NCBI RefSeq assembly: GCF_030770395.1
Contig: NZ_CP132480.1
Coordinates: 2,371,979 to 2,435,978, forward strand
DNA from: Telluria beijingensis
GTDB taxonomy: Bacteria > Pseudomonadota > Gammaproteobacteria > Burkholderiales > Burkholderiaceae_D
Reading direction: 5' to 3'
DNA length: 64,000 nucleotides
This document shows positions 43,542 through 52,489 of this stretch, in pieces (the first letter of the stretch is position 1; the number at the start of each line of letters is the position of its first letter). Both the position numbers and the translations under genes were made by a program. A model generated the notes under the pieces. That model made no database searches. It worked only from the letters and a program-made list of their open reading frames with translations, and was not told the DNA's origin.

Positions 43542-44318
43542 TTACTGCACCTTGGCCTTCTTGACCAGGCTTTCGCGGTACACCGCCAGCTGGCGCTGCT
43601 GCAGGCCTTCCGCGACTTGTTGCTTGACTTCTTCCAGCGGCGGGATCTTGGTCGCGCGCACGTCTTCCAGCTTGATGACGTGGAAGCCGAACTGCGATCT
43701 CACCGGGGTCTCGGTGATGGCGCCTTTTTGCAGGGCGACCATGGCCTTCGAGAACTCAGGCACATAGGTTGCCGGGCTTGCCCAGCCCAGGTCGCCGCCG
43801 TTCTGGGCGCTGCCGTCTTTCGACTGCTTGGCCAGCTCTTCGAACTTGGCGCCGCCTTTCAGCTTGGCGATCAGGTCCTTGGCGGTGGCTTCGGAATCGA
43901 CCAGGATGTGGCGCGCATGGTATTCCTTGTCGCCGATCATGGCCTTCTGCTTGTCGTACTCGGCCTTGATCTCGGCATCCTTGACCGGGTTCTTCTTGAC
44001 GTAGTCGGCCAGCATCGCATTGATGATGATGCTCTGGCGGGCATTGTCGATGGCCGACTTGACGTCGGCGCGGGCGCCGATGTTCTGCTTGTCGGCTTCC
44101 TGGATCAATACTTCACGGCTGATCAGATCTTTCTTGATCGCATCGCGCAGCTCAGGGGAATCCGTGGCGCGGCCCTGGGCGACGACCTGCTTGACCAGCT
44201 GGTCGACCCTCGCTTGCGGGATCGCCTTGCCATTGACGGTTGCAGCGTTTTGCGCGAGTGCTGGCACGGCAACCAATGCGGTCATGGCTAACAACAGGCG
44301 GGCTGGCTTCAAAATCAT
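43542..44318 (-). CDS. PpiC-type peptidyl-prolyl isomerase, periplasmic (paralogue 2)
   Basis: This 258-residue exported parvulin foldase has a signal peptide MILKPARLLLAMTALVAVPALAQ, a SurA-like helical part (VNGKAIPQARVDQLVKQVVAQG) and a PpiC domain (YHARHILVDSEATAKDLIAKLKGG, GGDLGWASPATYVPEFSKAM, SQFGFHVIKLEDVR). The start at 44318 is preferred over 44327: the AGGA site sits 7-8 bases before it, and the paralogue has the same N-terminus. It lies 82 bases downstream of that paralogue, clearly from tandem duplication. Confidence 0.9.
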   Translation of the reverse strand: MILKPARLLLAMTALVAVPALAQNAATVNGKAIPQARVDQLVKQVVAQGRATDSPELRDAIKKDLISREVLIQEADKQNIGARADVKSAIDNARQSIIINAMLADYVKKNPVKDAEIKAEYDKQKAMIGDKEYHARHILVDSEATAKDLIAKLKGGAKFEELAKQSKDGSAQNGGDLGWASPATYVPEFSKAMVALQKGAITETPVRSQFGFHVIKLEDVRATKIPPLEEVKQQVAEGLQQRQLAVYRESLVKKAKVQ

Positions 44319-44400
44319 TGTTGACATCCTATATAAACACGATAAGTATCGCGGCAGGCGACGAGAGCCGGCGCCTGTTCAGCGCCGACGACAGCACATA

Positions 44401-45180
44401 TTACTGCACCTTTGCCTTCTTGACCATTTGCTCCTGATACTCACGCAGCTTGTCCTGCGCCAGCGTATCGGCGATCTGCGGCTTGACTTCGTCCAGCGAC
44501 GGGAACTTGACCGGACGGGTGTCGTCCAGCTTGATTACGTGGAAACCGGCATTGGTCTTGACCGGCACGTCGGTGATCGCGCCTTTCTGCAGCTTGGTGA
44601 AGCCGGCTTCGAATTCCGGCGGCAGGTTGCCGGGGGTGACCCAGTCCAGGTCGCCGCCATTGCTGGCGGTGCCGGTGTCCTTCGAGGTCTTGGCCAGTTC
44701 TTCGAACTTGGCGCCGCCCTTCAGTTTGGTGATGGTCGCCTTGGCTTCTTCTTCGGTGCCCAGCAGGATGTGGCGCACGTGGAATTCCTTGTCGCCGGTC
44801 TTGGCCTTGAACTTGTCGTACTCGGCCTTGATCTGGGCGTCGCTCACCGGGTTCTTGGTGATGTATTCGCGGGCCAGGGCGTTGACGACGATCGACTGCC
44901 GTGCATTGTCCAGCGCTTCGCGCACTTCGGGTTTCTTGTCGTAGCCCTGCTTGACGGCCTCTTGCATCAGCACTTCGCGGGCGATCAGGTCTTCTTTGAC
45001 GGCCTGGCGCAGTTCTGGCGTGTCCTGGCCCTGGCCCTGGGCCACGACCTGCTTGACGACGGCATCGGCGCGCGACGACGGGATCGCCTTGCCATTCACC
45101 ACTGCGAGGTTCTGGGCGAAAGCGGGAGCCGATGCGACGGCGACAAGGGCTAACAGCAGGCGAGCTGGCTTAAAGGTCAT
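44401..45180 (-). CDS. PpiC-type peptidyl-prolyl isomerase, periplasmic (paralogue 1)
   Basis: This 259-residue protein has the same layout as the downstream gene: signal peptide MTFKPARLLLALVAVASAPAFAQ, then VNGKAIPSSRADAVVKQVVAQG, and a parvulin domain (FHVRHILLGTEEEAKATITKLKGG, GGDLDWVTPGNLPPEFEAG, NAGFHVIKLDDTRPVKFP). It probably aids outer-membrane or periplasmic protein folding. A single foldase gene of this kind next to bolA-yciB is common in Burkholderiales; two in a row is the expanded state. Confidence 0.9.
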   Translation of the reverse strand: MTFKPARLLLALVAVASAPAFAQNLAVVNGKAIPSSRADAVVKQVVAQGQGQDTPELRQAVKEDLIAREVLMQEAVKQGYDKKPEVREALDNARQSIVVNALAREYITKNPVSDAQIKAEYDKFKAKTGDKEFHVRHILLGTEEEAKATITKLKGGAKFEELAKTSKDTGTASNGGDLDWVTPGNLPPEFEAGFTKLQKGAITDVPVKTNAGFHVIKLDDTRPVKFPSLDEVKPQIADTLAQDKLREYQEQMVKKAKVQ

Positions 45181-45287
45181 GTGTGTTCCTGTAGCGGGGA
45201 TAGTTGCTGGACGAGATTGGACTAATTATTGTTGACGAGCAGGGTAAATTGTCGGGCCAATTACTTAAAACTGCCTGAAGCCGACGC

Positions 45288-45566
45288 TCAGGACAGTTCG
45301 GAAGGCGCGGTCGCATGGATCGCGAGCGCGTGGATTTCCGCCTTGTTGATCATATCGTGAACGGCATCATACACAAGACGATGCCGCATGACCAGCTTGA
45401 GGCCTTCGAACCGCGATGACACGATTTTGACAGTGTAGTGGCTGCCGCCGGTGTTGCCGGCATGGCCGGCGTGGAGGTGCGAATCGTCGATGATCTCGAG
45501 CGCGGTGGGGGCCAGCTCGGCCTCGAGAATGGCGCGCAGGCGTGCTTCGCGGTCTATGGTGGTCAT
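45288..45566 (-). CDS. bolA: BolA-family protein
   Basis: This 92-residue BolA/IbaG-fold protein usually partners monothiol glutaredoxins in iron-sulfur trafficking and stress morphology. It shows LEIIDDSHLHAGHAG, then SHYTVKIVSSRFEGLKLVMRHRLVYDAV and HALAIHATAP, with the conserved His residues. The start at 45566 overlaps the yciB stop by 4 bases, so the two are coupled. Confidence 0.93.
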   Translation of the reverse strand: MTTIDREARLRAILEAELAPTALEIIDDSHLHAGHAGNTGGSHYTVKIVSSRFEGLKLVMRHRLVYDAVHDMINKAEIHALAIHATAPSELS

Positions 45567-46195
45567 GCGTCTTCCTCCTTGATGTATTTGGACAGCATCA
45601 TCGTCTGGATCACGATGAAGGCAAAGAAAATGCCGGTAAAGCCGAACAGCTTGAAGCTGACCCAGGCGCTGGTATCCGTACGGAAGACCACGAAGGCCAT
45701 CAACAAGTTCAGCAGGCCCATGCCGACGAAGAACAGGATCCAGACATAGCCCAGGCGGCTCCAGACCAGTTCCGGCAGCTTGATGTTGGCTTCCATGACC
45801 GAGCGCATCAGGTTCTTCTTGTAGATCACCTGCGCCACCAGCAGCGCCAAAGCGAAGGCCCAGTACAGGATGGTCGGTTTCCACTTGATGAACAGGTCGT
45901 CATGGAAATAGATCGTGGCGCCACCGGCCACCAGGATCACGGCCAGCGACAGCCACAGCATATTGTCGACCTTGCGTCCGCGCGCCAGCAGGTAGCCCAC
46001 TTGCAGCACGGTGGCGACGATTGCCACGGCGGTGGCGAGCAGGATTGCCGACTGCGTCGGCGGCACGGCGCCGCCGGCGATCAGCGGGCCCAGGTACTCG
46101 ACGGCCATGCGGTGGGCCCAGTCCTGGTTGTTGTCGCCGTAGCGGTAGACGCCGAAGAACAGGATGACCGGAAACAGGTCGAACAGGAATTTCAT
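45563..46195 (-). CDS. yciB: Inner membrane septation protein YciB (IspA/IspZ)
   Basis: This 210-residue protein has about five to six transmembrane helices, starting MKFLFDLFPVILFFGVYRY, the diagnostic family start. HDDLFIKWKPTILYWAFA and LNLLMAFVVF are also typical. In E. coli and Shigella YciB contributes to septation and envelope integrity. It is upstream of bolA and 13 bases downstream of msrB, suggesting an msrB-yciB-bolA transcript. Confidence 0.93.
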   Translation of the reverse strand: MKFLFDLFPVILFFGVYRYGDNNQDWAHRMAVEYLGPLIAGGAVPPTQSAILLATAVAIVATVLQVGYLLARGRKVDNMLWLSLAVILVAGGATIYFHDDLFIKWKPTILYWAFALALLVAQVIYKKNLMRSVMEANIKLPELVWSRLGYVWILFFVGMGLLNLLMAFVVFRTDTSAWVSFKLFGFTGIFFAFIVIQTMMLSKYIKEEDA

Positions 46196-46208
46196 CGTCG
46201 TGCGGTCC

Positions 46209-46604
46209 TCAGAGTGGGTCGAAACGCAGCGACGCCGAGTTGATGCAGTAGCGCAGGCCGGTTGGCGGCGGACCGTCCGGGAAGACGTGGCCCAGGTGGG
46301 CGTCGCACACGCCGCAGATCACTTCGGTGCGCACCATGCCGTGGCTGCGGTCGACCTTCTCGACCACATTGGCCGGGTCGAGGGCCTGGAAATAGCTGGG
46401 CCAGCCGCAGCCGGAATCGAACTTGGTGTCCGATTCGAACAGTGGCGTATTGCAGCACACGCAGGTATAGATGCCGTGCTCGTGGTGGTCCCAGAATTTA
46501 CCGGTGAAGGCGCGCTCGGTGGCGGCGTGCCGGGTCACCTGGTATTCCATCGGGTCGAGCTGGGCGCGCCATTCGGCGTCGGTCTTGGTCACTTTGTCGG
46601 TCAT
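46209..46604 (-). CDS. msrB: Peptide-methionine (R)-S-oxide reductase MsrB
   Basis: MsrB reduces methionine-R-sulfoxide in proteins. Its 131 residues carry the zinc-binding CVCC and CGVC pairs ([26 protein letters not shown]) and the catalytic Cys in [11 protein letters not shown]. It is cytoplasmic, with no signal peptide. It lies 45 bases downstream of selO, an arrangement consistent with a joint redox-stress role. Confidence 0.95.
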   Translation of the reverse strand: MTDKVTKTDAEWRAQLDPMEYQVTRHAATERAFTGKFWDHHEHGIYTCVCCNTPLFESDTKFDSGCGWPSYFQALDPANVVEKVDRSHGMVRTEVICGVCDAHLGHVFPDGPPPTGLRYCINSASLRFDPL

Positions 46605-46649
46605 GATGTGCTTTCGTGATGGTGGCGGGCAGGGCGAGGCCGCCGGGGC

Positions 46650-48071
46650 TCAGGACGAGCAGCTCACCTCGAGGTGGGCCGCCCAGTCCGGCGGCAGGGC
46701 CGCGTAGGAGTCGTTCTCGGGCTGGTCGTCGAATGGACGTTCCAGCACGGCCAGCAGCTTGTGGACGCCGCCGAAGTCGCCGTTCTGGGCCTGTTCGATG
46801 GCCATCTGCGCCAGGTAGTTGCGCAGGATGTATTTCGGATTGACCTGATGCATGGCCTGGCGCCGGGCGGCGTCATCGGATCCTTCCTGGCGCAGGCGCG
46901 CGCGGTACTCACTGGCCCAGGCGTCGAAGGCGGCGCGGTCGATGAACAGGTCGCGGAGCAGCTCATCGTTAGCCGGATCGTCGATCGCGAGTTCGCCCAG
47001 GCGGCGGAAGAACAGCGTGAAGTCGGCATGGTTCTCTTGCAGCAGGCCAAAGGTGCGGTCGAACAGGGCGCTATCTTCGTCGCGCACGTCCTTCAGGCCG
47101 AGCTTGGCGTGCAGCAGCGCGTCGAGCTGGCGGCCGAACTCGGGACGGTAGACGTCGAGCGCTTCCTCGGCCGCTTCGGGTTCGCCGATCAGCGGTAGCA
47201 GGGCATTGGCCAGCGCATAGCAGTTCCAGTGGCCGACCGGCACCTGGTTGGCGTACGAATAGCGCCCGCCCTGGTCGGTATGGTTGCAGATGTGCTTGGC
47301 GTCGAAGGCTTCCATGAAGCCGAACGGGCCGTAATCCAGGGTCAGGCCCAGGATCGACATATTGTCGGTGTTCATCACGCCATGCATGAAGCCGACCGCC
47401 TGCCAATGCGCGATCATGCGCGCCGTGCGGCGCGTGACTTCGGCCAGCAACTCTTTATAGGGATTGGCGGCGCCCTGGAACTCCGGGTATAAATTGGCGA
47501 TCACGTAGTCGGCCAGGGTCCGCAGCGCGGCCTCGTCGCCGCGCGAGGCCCAGTGCTCGAAAGAACCGAAGCGGATGAAAGTCGGCGCCATGCGCGTCAC
47601 GACGGCGGTGCTTTCCATCGTCTCGCGGGCAACCTGCTGCGGCGAGCCGGTCACCACCAGCGCGCGCGTGGTCGGGATGCCGAGCGCGGCCATGGCTTCG
47701 GAGCACAGGAATTCGCGGATCGACGAGCGCAATACCGCGCGGCCATCGCCCATCCGCGAGTACGGCGTGCGGCCGGCGCCCTTGAGCTGGAGTTCCATTG
47801 GGCCGTTCGTGGTAGCGAGATCGCCCAGCGTGATTGCGCGGCCATCGCCCAACTGGCCTGCCCAGACGCCAAACTGGTGGCCGGAATACACGGCGGACAA
47901 GGGCTGCGATCGCGCCGCGACTTTGTTGCCCGTAAACACCTCCACAAAGTCGGGACGCGCGAGCGCGGCCGAGTCCAGCCCGACCAGGGCGGCGGCAGGC
48001 CCGCTCGCCGCGATGAAATGGGGCGAGGGCAGCGGCGTCGGCATGAGGCGCGTATAAAACGCCGGTGGCAA
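46650..48071 (-). CDS. selO: Protein adenylyltransferase SelO (YdiU), unusual start
   Basis: SelO is a pseudokinase-fold enzyme that transfers AMP to proteins in redox control. It shows VYSGHQFGVWAGQLGDGRAITLG, ELQLKGAGRTPYSRMGDGRAVLRSS, and the C-terminal VSCSS, whose Cys occupies the place of selenocysteine in animal SelO. The start is uncertain. The annotated TTG 48071 begins exactly at LPPAFYTRL, yet homologues have 10-15 more residues. The frame stays open upstream (LNNSFAE precedes) but contains no ATG, GTG or TTG before the stop TAA; CTG 48092 and ATC 48113 are the only near-starts in the right place. Confidence 0.9.
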   Translation of the reverse strand: MPPAFYTRLMPTPLPSPHFIAASGPAAALVGLDSAALARPDFVEVFTGNKVAARSQPLSAVYSGHQFGVWAGQLGDGRAITLGDLATTNGPMELQLKGAGRTPYSRMGDGRAVLRSSIREFLCSEAMAALGIPTTRALVVTGSPQQVARETMESTAVVTRMAPTFIRFGSFEHWASRGDEAALRTLADYVIANLYPEFQGAANPYKELLAEVTRRTARMIAHWQAVGFMHGVMNTDNMSILGLTLDYGPFGFMEAFDAKHICNHTDQGGRYSYANQVPVGHWNCYALANALLPLIGEPEAAEEALDVYRPEFGRQLDALLHAKLGLKDVRDEDSALFDRTFGLLQENHADFTLFFRRLGELAIDDPANDELLRDLFIDRAAFDAWASEYRARLRQEGSDDAARRQAMHQVNPKYILRNYLAQMAIEQAQNGDFGGVHKLLAVLERPFDDQPENDSYAALPPDWAAHLEVSCSS

Positions 48072-48332
48072 TTCGGCAAACGAATTGTTCAGTGGAAGTT
48101 CGTCGGCAGTGATGGCAGTATCCGTGGCAAGGTGGTCAAGATTGGCGGAATTTTACCGCACCCAGCCGATTCTATTCGCGCACCGGTGCGGCGTGGGCCG
48201 GCGTTACATCCGGTAACCGGTCGTTGTCGATGTGAGTCAAACACTTGATGCAGTGCATCATCGAATCCGGTTGACGGCGCAATGATTCAACGACGACACT
48301 TTCGGCGTTGCCAATCCGATCATGGAGTGACC

Positions 48333-49985
48333 ATGCAGGCGTTTCCGATGAGCCCCGTGCCGGGCCAGATGATGGACCAGCCGCTGCTCATCTCCGGCAT
48401 CCTCGAATTCGCGGCGCGCCACTATGGCAACGGCGAGATCGTCTCGCGCCGCGTCGAGGGCGATCTGCACCGTTATACCTACCGCGATTGCGCGCGCCGT
48501 TCACGGCAACTCGCCAATGCGCTCGCGGCGCTCGGCGTCGGGATGGGCGAACGCGTCGCTACCCTGGCCTGGAATGGCTACCGGCATCTGGAGCTGTACT
48601 ATGGTGTCTCGGGCTCGGGCGCCGTGCTGCACACGATCAATCCGCGCCTGCATCCGGACCAGGTCGCGTACATCGTCAACCATGCCGACGATCGGGTCCT
48701 GTTCTTCGACCTGACCTTCCTGCCGGCGATCGAGGCCATGGCGCGCCAGTGCGAGACCGTCAAGGCCTATGTCGCCCTGTGCGGGCGCGAGTACATGCCG
48801 CCGGCGGGCGCGATTCCCGGGCTGCTGTGCTATGAAGACCTGCTCGATGCCGCATCCAGCGACTACGAATGGCCGCAATTCGACGAGCGCTCCGCCGCAG
48901 CGCTGTGCTATACCTCGGGCACCACCGGCAATCCCAAGGGCGCGCTGTATTCGCACCGCTCAACCGTGCTGCACGCCTACGCCTCGGCGATGCCGAACGC
49001 CCTGAACGTCTCGAGCGCCGATGTCGTGCTGCCGGTGGTGCCGATGTTCCATGTGAACGCCTGGGGCCTGCCGTATTCGGTGCCGCTGGCGGGCGCCAAG
49101 CTGGTGCTCCCGGGGCCGGCGCTGGACGGCAAGTCGCTGTATGAACTGTTCGAGGCCGAGGGAGTGACTTTTTCGGCCGGCGTGCCGACGGTCTGGCTGG
49201 GCCTGGTCAATCACGTGCTGGCCAGCGACCTGCGCTTCTCGACCTTCCGCCGCACCGTCATCGGCGGCTCGGCCTGCCCGCCAGCCATGATGGACACGCT
49301 GATCGACCGCCTGGGCGTGCAGGTCGTGCACGCCTGGGGCATGACCGAGATGTCGCCGCTCGGCACCGCCTGCACGCTGCTGGCCAAGCACACAGCCATG
49401 CCGCCGGAGGACCAGCGCGCGGTGCTGCGCAAGCAGGGCCACGCGATCTACGGTGTCGACCTGAAGATCGTCGACGACGACGGCGCCGAACTGCCGTGGG
49501 ATGGCGCGACCTATGGCCACCTGCTGGTCAAGGGACCGTGGGTGGTGTCCGGGTATTTTCGGGGCGAGGGCGGCGACGTGCTGCAGGACGGCTGGTTCCC
49601 GACCGGCGACGTGGCGACCATCGACGCCGACGGCTACCTGGCCATCACCGACCGCAGCAAGGACGTGATCAAGTCGGGCGGCGAGTGGATCGGCACGATC
49701 GAGCTCGAGAACGTGGCGATGTCGCATCCGGCGGTGCTGCAGGCGGCCTGTATCGGGGTGTCTCACCCCAAGTGGAGCGAGAGGCCCTTGCTGGTGGCGG
49801 TGCGCCGGCCGGGCATGGAAGTCTCGCGCGAGGAGTTGCTCGGCTGGTTCGCGGGCAAGGTGGCCAAGTGGTGGACGCCGGACGACATCGTGTTCGCCGA
49901 CAGCCTGCCGGTGGGCGGCACCGGCAAGATCCAGAAGAACAAGCTGCGCGAGGCGTATTCGGGACACCGGCTGCCGACTGCCTGA
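48333..49985 (+). CDS. Long-chain-fatty-acid-type acyl-CoA ligase
   Basis: This AMP-forming acyl-CoA synthetase activates a fatty or related acid. It has 550 residues from ATG 48333 (MQAFPMSPVPGQMMDQPLLIS), with GGAG 5 bases upstream; a longer frame from 48282 is rejected. The P-loop YTSGTTGNPKG is near residue 193, and A5-A8 motifs GWFPTGDVATIDADGYLAITDRSKD and the C-terminal Lys in GGTGKIQKNKLRE are present. A medium/long-chain or methylated acid substrate is likely but unproven. DUF817 follows by 10 bases. Confidence 0.92.
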   Translation: MQAFPMSPVPGQMMDQPLLISGILEFAARHYGNGEIVSRRVEGDLHRYTYRDCARRSRQLANALAALGVGMGERVATLAWNGYRHLELYYGVSGSGAVLHTINPRLHPDQVAYIVNHADDRVLFFDLTFLPAIEAMARQCETVKAYVALCGREYMPPAGAIPGLLCYEDLLDAASSDYEWPQFDERSAAALCYTSGTTGNPKGALYSHRSTVLHAYASAMPNALNVSSADVVLPVVPMFHVNAWGLPYSVPLAGAKLVLPGPALDGKSLYELFEAEGVTFSAGVPTVWLGLVNHVLASDLRFSTFRRTVIGGSACPPAMMDTLIDRLGVQVVHAWGMTEMSPLGTACTLLAKHTAMPPEDQRAVLRKQGHAIYGVDLKIVDDDGAELPWDGATYGHLLVKGPWVVSGYFRGEGGDVLQDGWFPTGDVATIDADGYLAITDRSKDVIKSGGEWIGTIELENVAMSHPAVLQAACIGVSHPKWSERPLLVAVRRPGMEVSREELLGWFAGKVAKWWTPDDIVFADSLPVGGTGKIQKNKLREAYSGHRLPTA

Positions 49986-49995
49986 GTCGCCCGGC

Positions 49996-50850
49996 ATGGT
50001 GACCACGCTGCTCGCGGCCTTCGACCGCCACCTGATGGATGCGCGCGCACGGCCGCTCAGCGGCGCGCGCCGCGGCCTGGTCGAGTTCCTGTACTTCGGG
50101 ATCAAGGAAGCGCGCGCCTGCCTGTTCGTGGCCGGCTTCTTCCTGGCGATGGTCCTGACGCCGCGCGCCGGAGTGTTCGGCGTTCCGCGCTACGACGTGC
50201 TGCTGGTGGTGGCGCTGGCGATCCAGGCCGGCATGGTCTGGTCCAGGCTCGAAACCTGGGACGAACTGAAGGCGGTCTCGCTGTTCCACGTGATCGGCTT
50301 CGCGCTGGAGGTATTCAAGGTGTCGGGCAGTATCGGGTCGTGGAGCTATCCCGATTTTGCGTACACCAAGGTGTGGGGCGTGCCGCTGTTCGCCGGCTTT
50401 ATGTACGCCTCGGTCGGCAGCTACATCATCCAGGCCTGGCGCCTGCTCGACCTGCGGGTACGGCATCATCCGCCGTACTGGATGGCGACCTGTATCGCCA
50501 TCCTGATCTACCTGAACTTCTTCACCCACCACTATATCGGCGACTACCGCTGGTACCTCGCCGCCTGCGCACTGGGCCTGTATGCCCGCACCGAGGTCGT
50601 GTTCCGGCCGCTGGACCGCGACCGCCGCATGCCGCTGCTGCTCGGCTTCGTGCTGACCGGCTTCTTCATCTGGCTGGCCGAGAACATCGGCACCTTCTGG
50701 GGTGTGTGGCGTTATCCGAACCAGCTCGGGGCGTGGTCCAGCGTCCACCTGAGCAAGTGGAGTTCGTGGTCGCTGCTGGTGATCATGACCTTCACGATCG
50801 TGGCGAGCCTGAAGCACGTGAAGGCCACGGTGCACGTGGCTGAACGCTAG
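49996..50850 (+). CDS. DUF817 membrane protein
   Basis: This 284-residue protein has about eight hydrophobic segments and conserved polar signatures (KEARACLFVAGFFLAM; GSIGSWSYPDFAYTKVWGVPLFAGFMYASVGSYI; FFTHHYIGDYRWYLAACALGLY; WLAENIGTFWGVWRYPNQLGAW), matching the DUF817 family as I know it. The function is unknown. It is probably co-transcribed with the acyl-CoA ligase. Its stop overlaps the convergent oxidoreductase stop by 4 bases. Confidence 0.85.
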   Translation: MVTTLLAAFDRHLMDARARPLSGARRGLVEFLYFGIKEARACLFVAGFFLAMVLTPRAGVFGVPRYDVLLVVALAIQAGMVWSRLETWDELKAVSLFHVIGFALEVFKVSGSIGSWSYPDFAYTKVWGVPLFAGFMYASVGSYIIQAWRLLDLRVRHHPPYWMATCIAILIYLNFFTHHYIGDYRWYLAACALGLYARTEVVFRPLDRDRRMPLLLGFVLTGFFIWLAENIGTFWGVWRYPNQLGAWSSVHLSKWSSWSLLVIMTFTIVASLKHVKATVHVAER

Positions 50851-51941
50851 GATCGAACCGCTTCGCTGCGGCGACGCGCGGCATTGTCCAGATCCGCCAG
50901 CGGCGACAGCAGGCCGCGGTCGAAAGCGTCGAGCGGCAAGTCCTGCTTTACCCGCTGCGGCCAGTCGGCATGGGTCAAGGCTCCGCGGCCCAGCGACACC
51001 AGGTCGGCCGAACCAGTGGTTAGCAACGCCTCCGCGCGGGCCGGGTCGTGCAGCGAGCCGTTGGCCATGACCGGCAATCCGCCGTGGCGCCGCGCCAGCG
51101 CCGCCAGGCTGGGGCCAGTGCCGAAAGCCGGCTGCCAGGCTTCGAATTCAGTCACGTGCAGGTAGTCCAGCGGCAGCTCGCCCAGCGCGCCGAAGATGTC
51201 GGCCGCTTCCTGCTCGCCGCGCCATTTATGGGTGAAGTCGTTGACCTTGCCTTGCGAGATGCGCAGGCCGAGCGTGAAGTCGTCACCCACCTCCTGGCGC
51301 ACGGCCATTACCGTGTCGCGGATCAGGCGCAGGCGGCACAGCGCCTCTCCGCCATAGCCATCGCGGCGCAGGTTCACGCCTTCGGTCAGGAACTGGTCGA
51401 GCAGGTAGCCATTGGCGCCGTGGATCTCGACACCGTCGAATCCGGCTTCGCGTGCGCGCCGCGCCGACTGGACGAAGCCATCGACCGCCTGGACGGTCTC
51501 GGCCTCGCTCATCTCGCGCGGCGCCGGATAGGCGCCTTCGCCACGGTAGAAGGCCATCTGCGCGCCTTTCGGCTGGACGGCCGACGGCGCCCGGGTGTCG
51601 GTGCGGAAGCGGTTGCCCTGCGATAGCGCTCCGGCGTGCATCAACTGGGCGACGAAGGCGGCGCCATGGCGGTGGACCGCATCGATCACGGGCCGCCAGG
51701 CATCGCGCTGGGCATTGTTGGCCAGGCCCGGCTGGAACAGGTAGCCCTGCGACCAGGCTTCGTCGGTATAGATGCCTTCGGTCGTCACCAGCGCGAAACC
51801 GCCGGCGGCGAAGCTGCCGTAGTAGTCGGCCATCTGGCTGGTGGCCAGGCCCTCGGCGCTGGCGCTGACGCGGGTCATCGGCGCGACGGCGACCCGGTTG
51901 CGCAGCCGCAGGGCGCCGAGTTCGAACGGGGTGGCAAGCAT
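50847..51941 (-). CDS. NADH:flavin oxidoreductase (old yellow enzyme family)
   Basis: This is a 364-residue FMN-dependent TIM-barrel oxidoreductase. The start is at MLATPFELGALRLRNRVAVAPMTR (51941), because a longer frame (51998) overlaps the ridA stop region and adds a non-family leader. It shows AQLMHAGALS, GFDGVEIHGANGYLLDQFLTEGVNLRRDGYGG and VSLGRGALTHADWP, typical of OYE ene-reductases. The substrate is probably an activated alkene or xenobiotic. It follows ridA by 28 bases, so the two may form an operon. Confidence 0.9.
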   Translation of the reverse strand: MLATPFELGALRLRNRVAVAPMTRVSASAEGLATSQMADYYGSFAAGGFALVTTEGIYTDEAWSQGYLFQPGLANNAQRDAWRPVIDAVHRHGAAFVAQLMHAGALSQGNRFRTDTRAPSAVQPKGAQMAFYRGEGAYPAPREMSEAETVQAVDGFVQSARRAREAGFDGVEIHGANGYLLDQFLTEGVNLRRDGYGGEALCRLRLIRDTVMAVRQEVGDDFTLGLRISQGKVNDFTHKWRGEQEAADIFGALGELPLDYLHVTEFEAWQPAFGTGPSLAALARRHGGLPVMANGSLHDPARAEALLTTGSADLVSLGRGALTHADWPQRVKQDLPLDAFDRGLLSPLADLDNAARRRSEAVRS

Positions 51942-51969
51942 GGTGGTGGCGGTCGGTTCGGCGCGGATC

Positions 51970-52362
51970 TCAACGGCTCCCTTCGGCGACAGCCGCAATG
52001 GCCTCGATCTCGATCGACGCGGCCGGATCGTACAGGGCCTTGATCTCGGCGATGGTGTCGGCCGGGTAGGGCGCGCTGAAGTATTTGCGGCGCAGCGCGA
52101 CCACTTCGTCGAAATGTCCCATGTCGGTGACGAAGATCGTGACTTTCACCACGTCGGCCAGGCTCGAGCCGCCTGCCTCGAGCGCGCGGCACAGATTGGC
52201 GAACGCCTGTTCGCCCTGGGCCCGGAAGCCGCCCTCGACGATCTTGCCGTCGTCGGCGGCGCCGGCCTGGCCCGAGATGAACAGCAGGTTGCCGAATTTG
52301 ATGCCTTGCGAGAGCAGGAAGGGTGCGTAGTTGTCGGGTTGGGTAACGATGCGTTCGAGCAT
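51970..52362 (-). CDS. RidA family protein
   Basis: This 130-residue enamine/imine deaminase-fold trimer (YjgF/YER057c/UK114) removes reactive enamines from PLP enzymes. It shows FGNLLFISGQAGAADDGKIV, QAFANLCRALEAGG, VVKVTIFVTDMG and a C-terminal IEIEAIAAV; the usual Arg of the active site is not obvious in the last strand, so it may be a subgroup other than RidA proper. AAAGGA precedes by 8 bases. It is divergent from a LysR gene that probably controls it. Confidence 0.88.
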   Translation of the reverse strand: MLERIVTQPDNYAPFLLSQGIKFGNLLFISGQAGAADDGKIVEGGFRAQGEQAFANLCRALEAGGSSLADVVKVTIFVTDMGHFDEVVALRRKYFSAPYPADTIAEIKALYDPAASIEIEAIAAVAEGSR

Positions 52363-52465
52363 GATGGTGTCCTTTGGAAGGTGGATGAAGGGCCGCCCGC
52401 TGCGGCCAGGTGCTCAAGATACGGTTGGCGCAAGGCGTTGACAAACTCGAAATCGTCAGGCATAA

Positions 52466-52482
52466 GATGAGTTCATTTCATC
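52466..52482. promoter_or_regulatory. Weak palindrome in ridA/lysR divergent region
   Basis: GATGA-N7-TCATC lies 7 bases before the LysR start. It could be part of a LysR-type binding site, as divergent lysR regions often hold T-N11-A boxes, but the arms are short. Confidence 0.25.
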
Positions 52483-52489
52483 CATCGTC

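Noticed and set aside
48072..48332. A small gene between selO and the acyl-CoA ligase
   Set aside because: Open frames there are either the selO N-terminal continuation or an unsupported upstream extension of the ligase.
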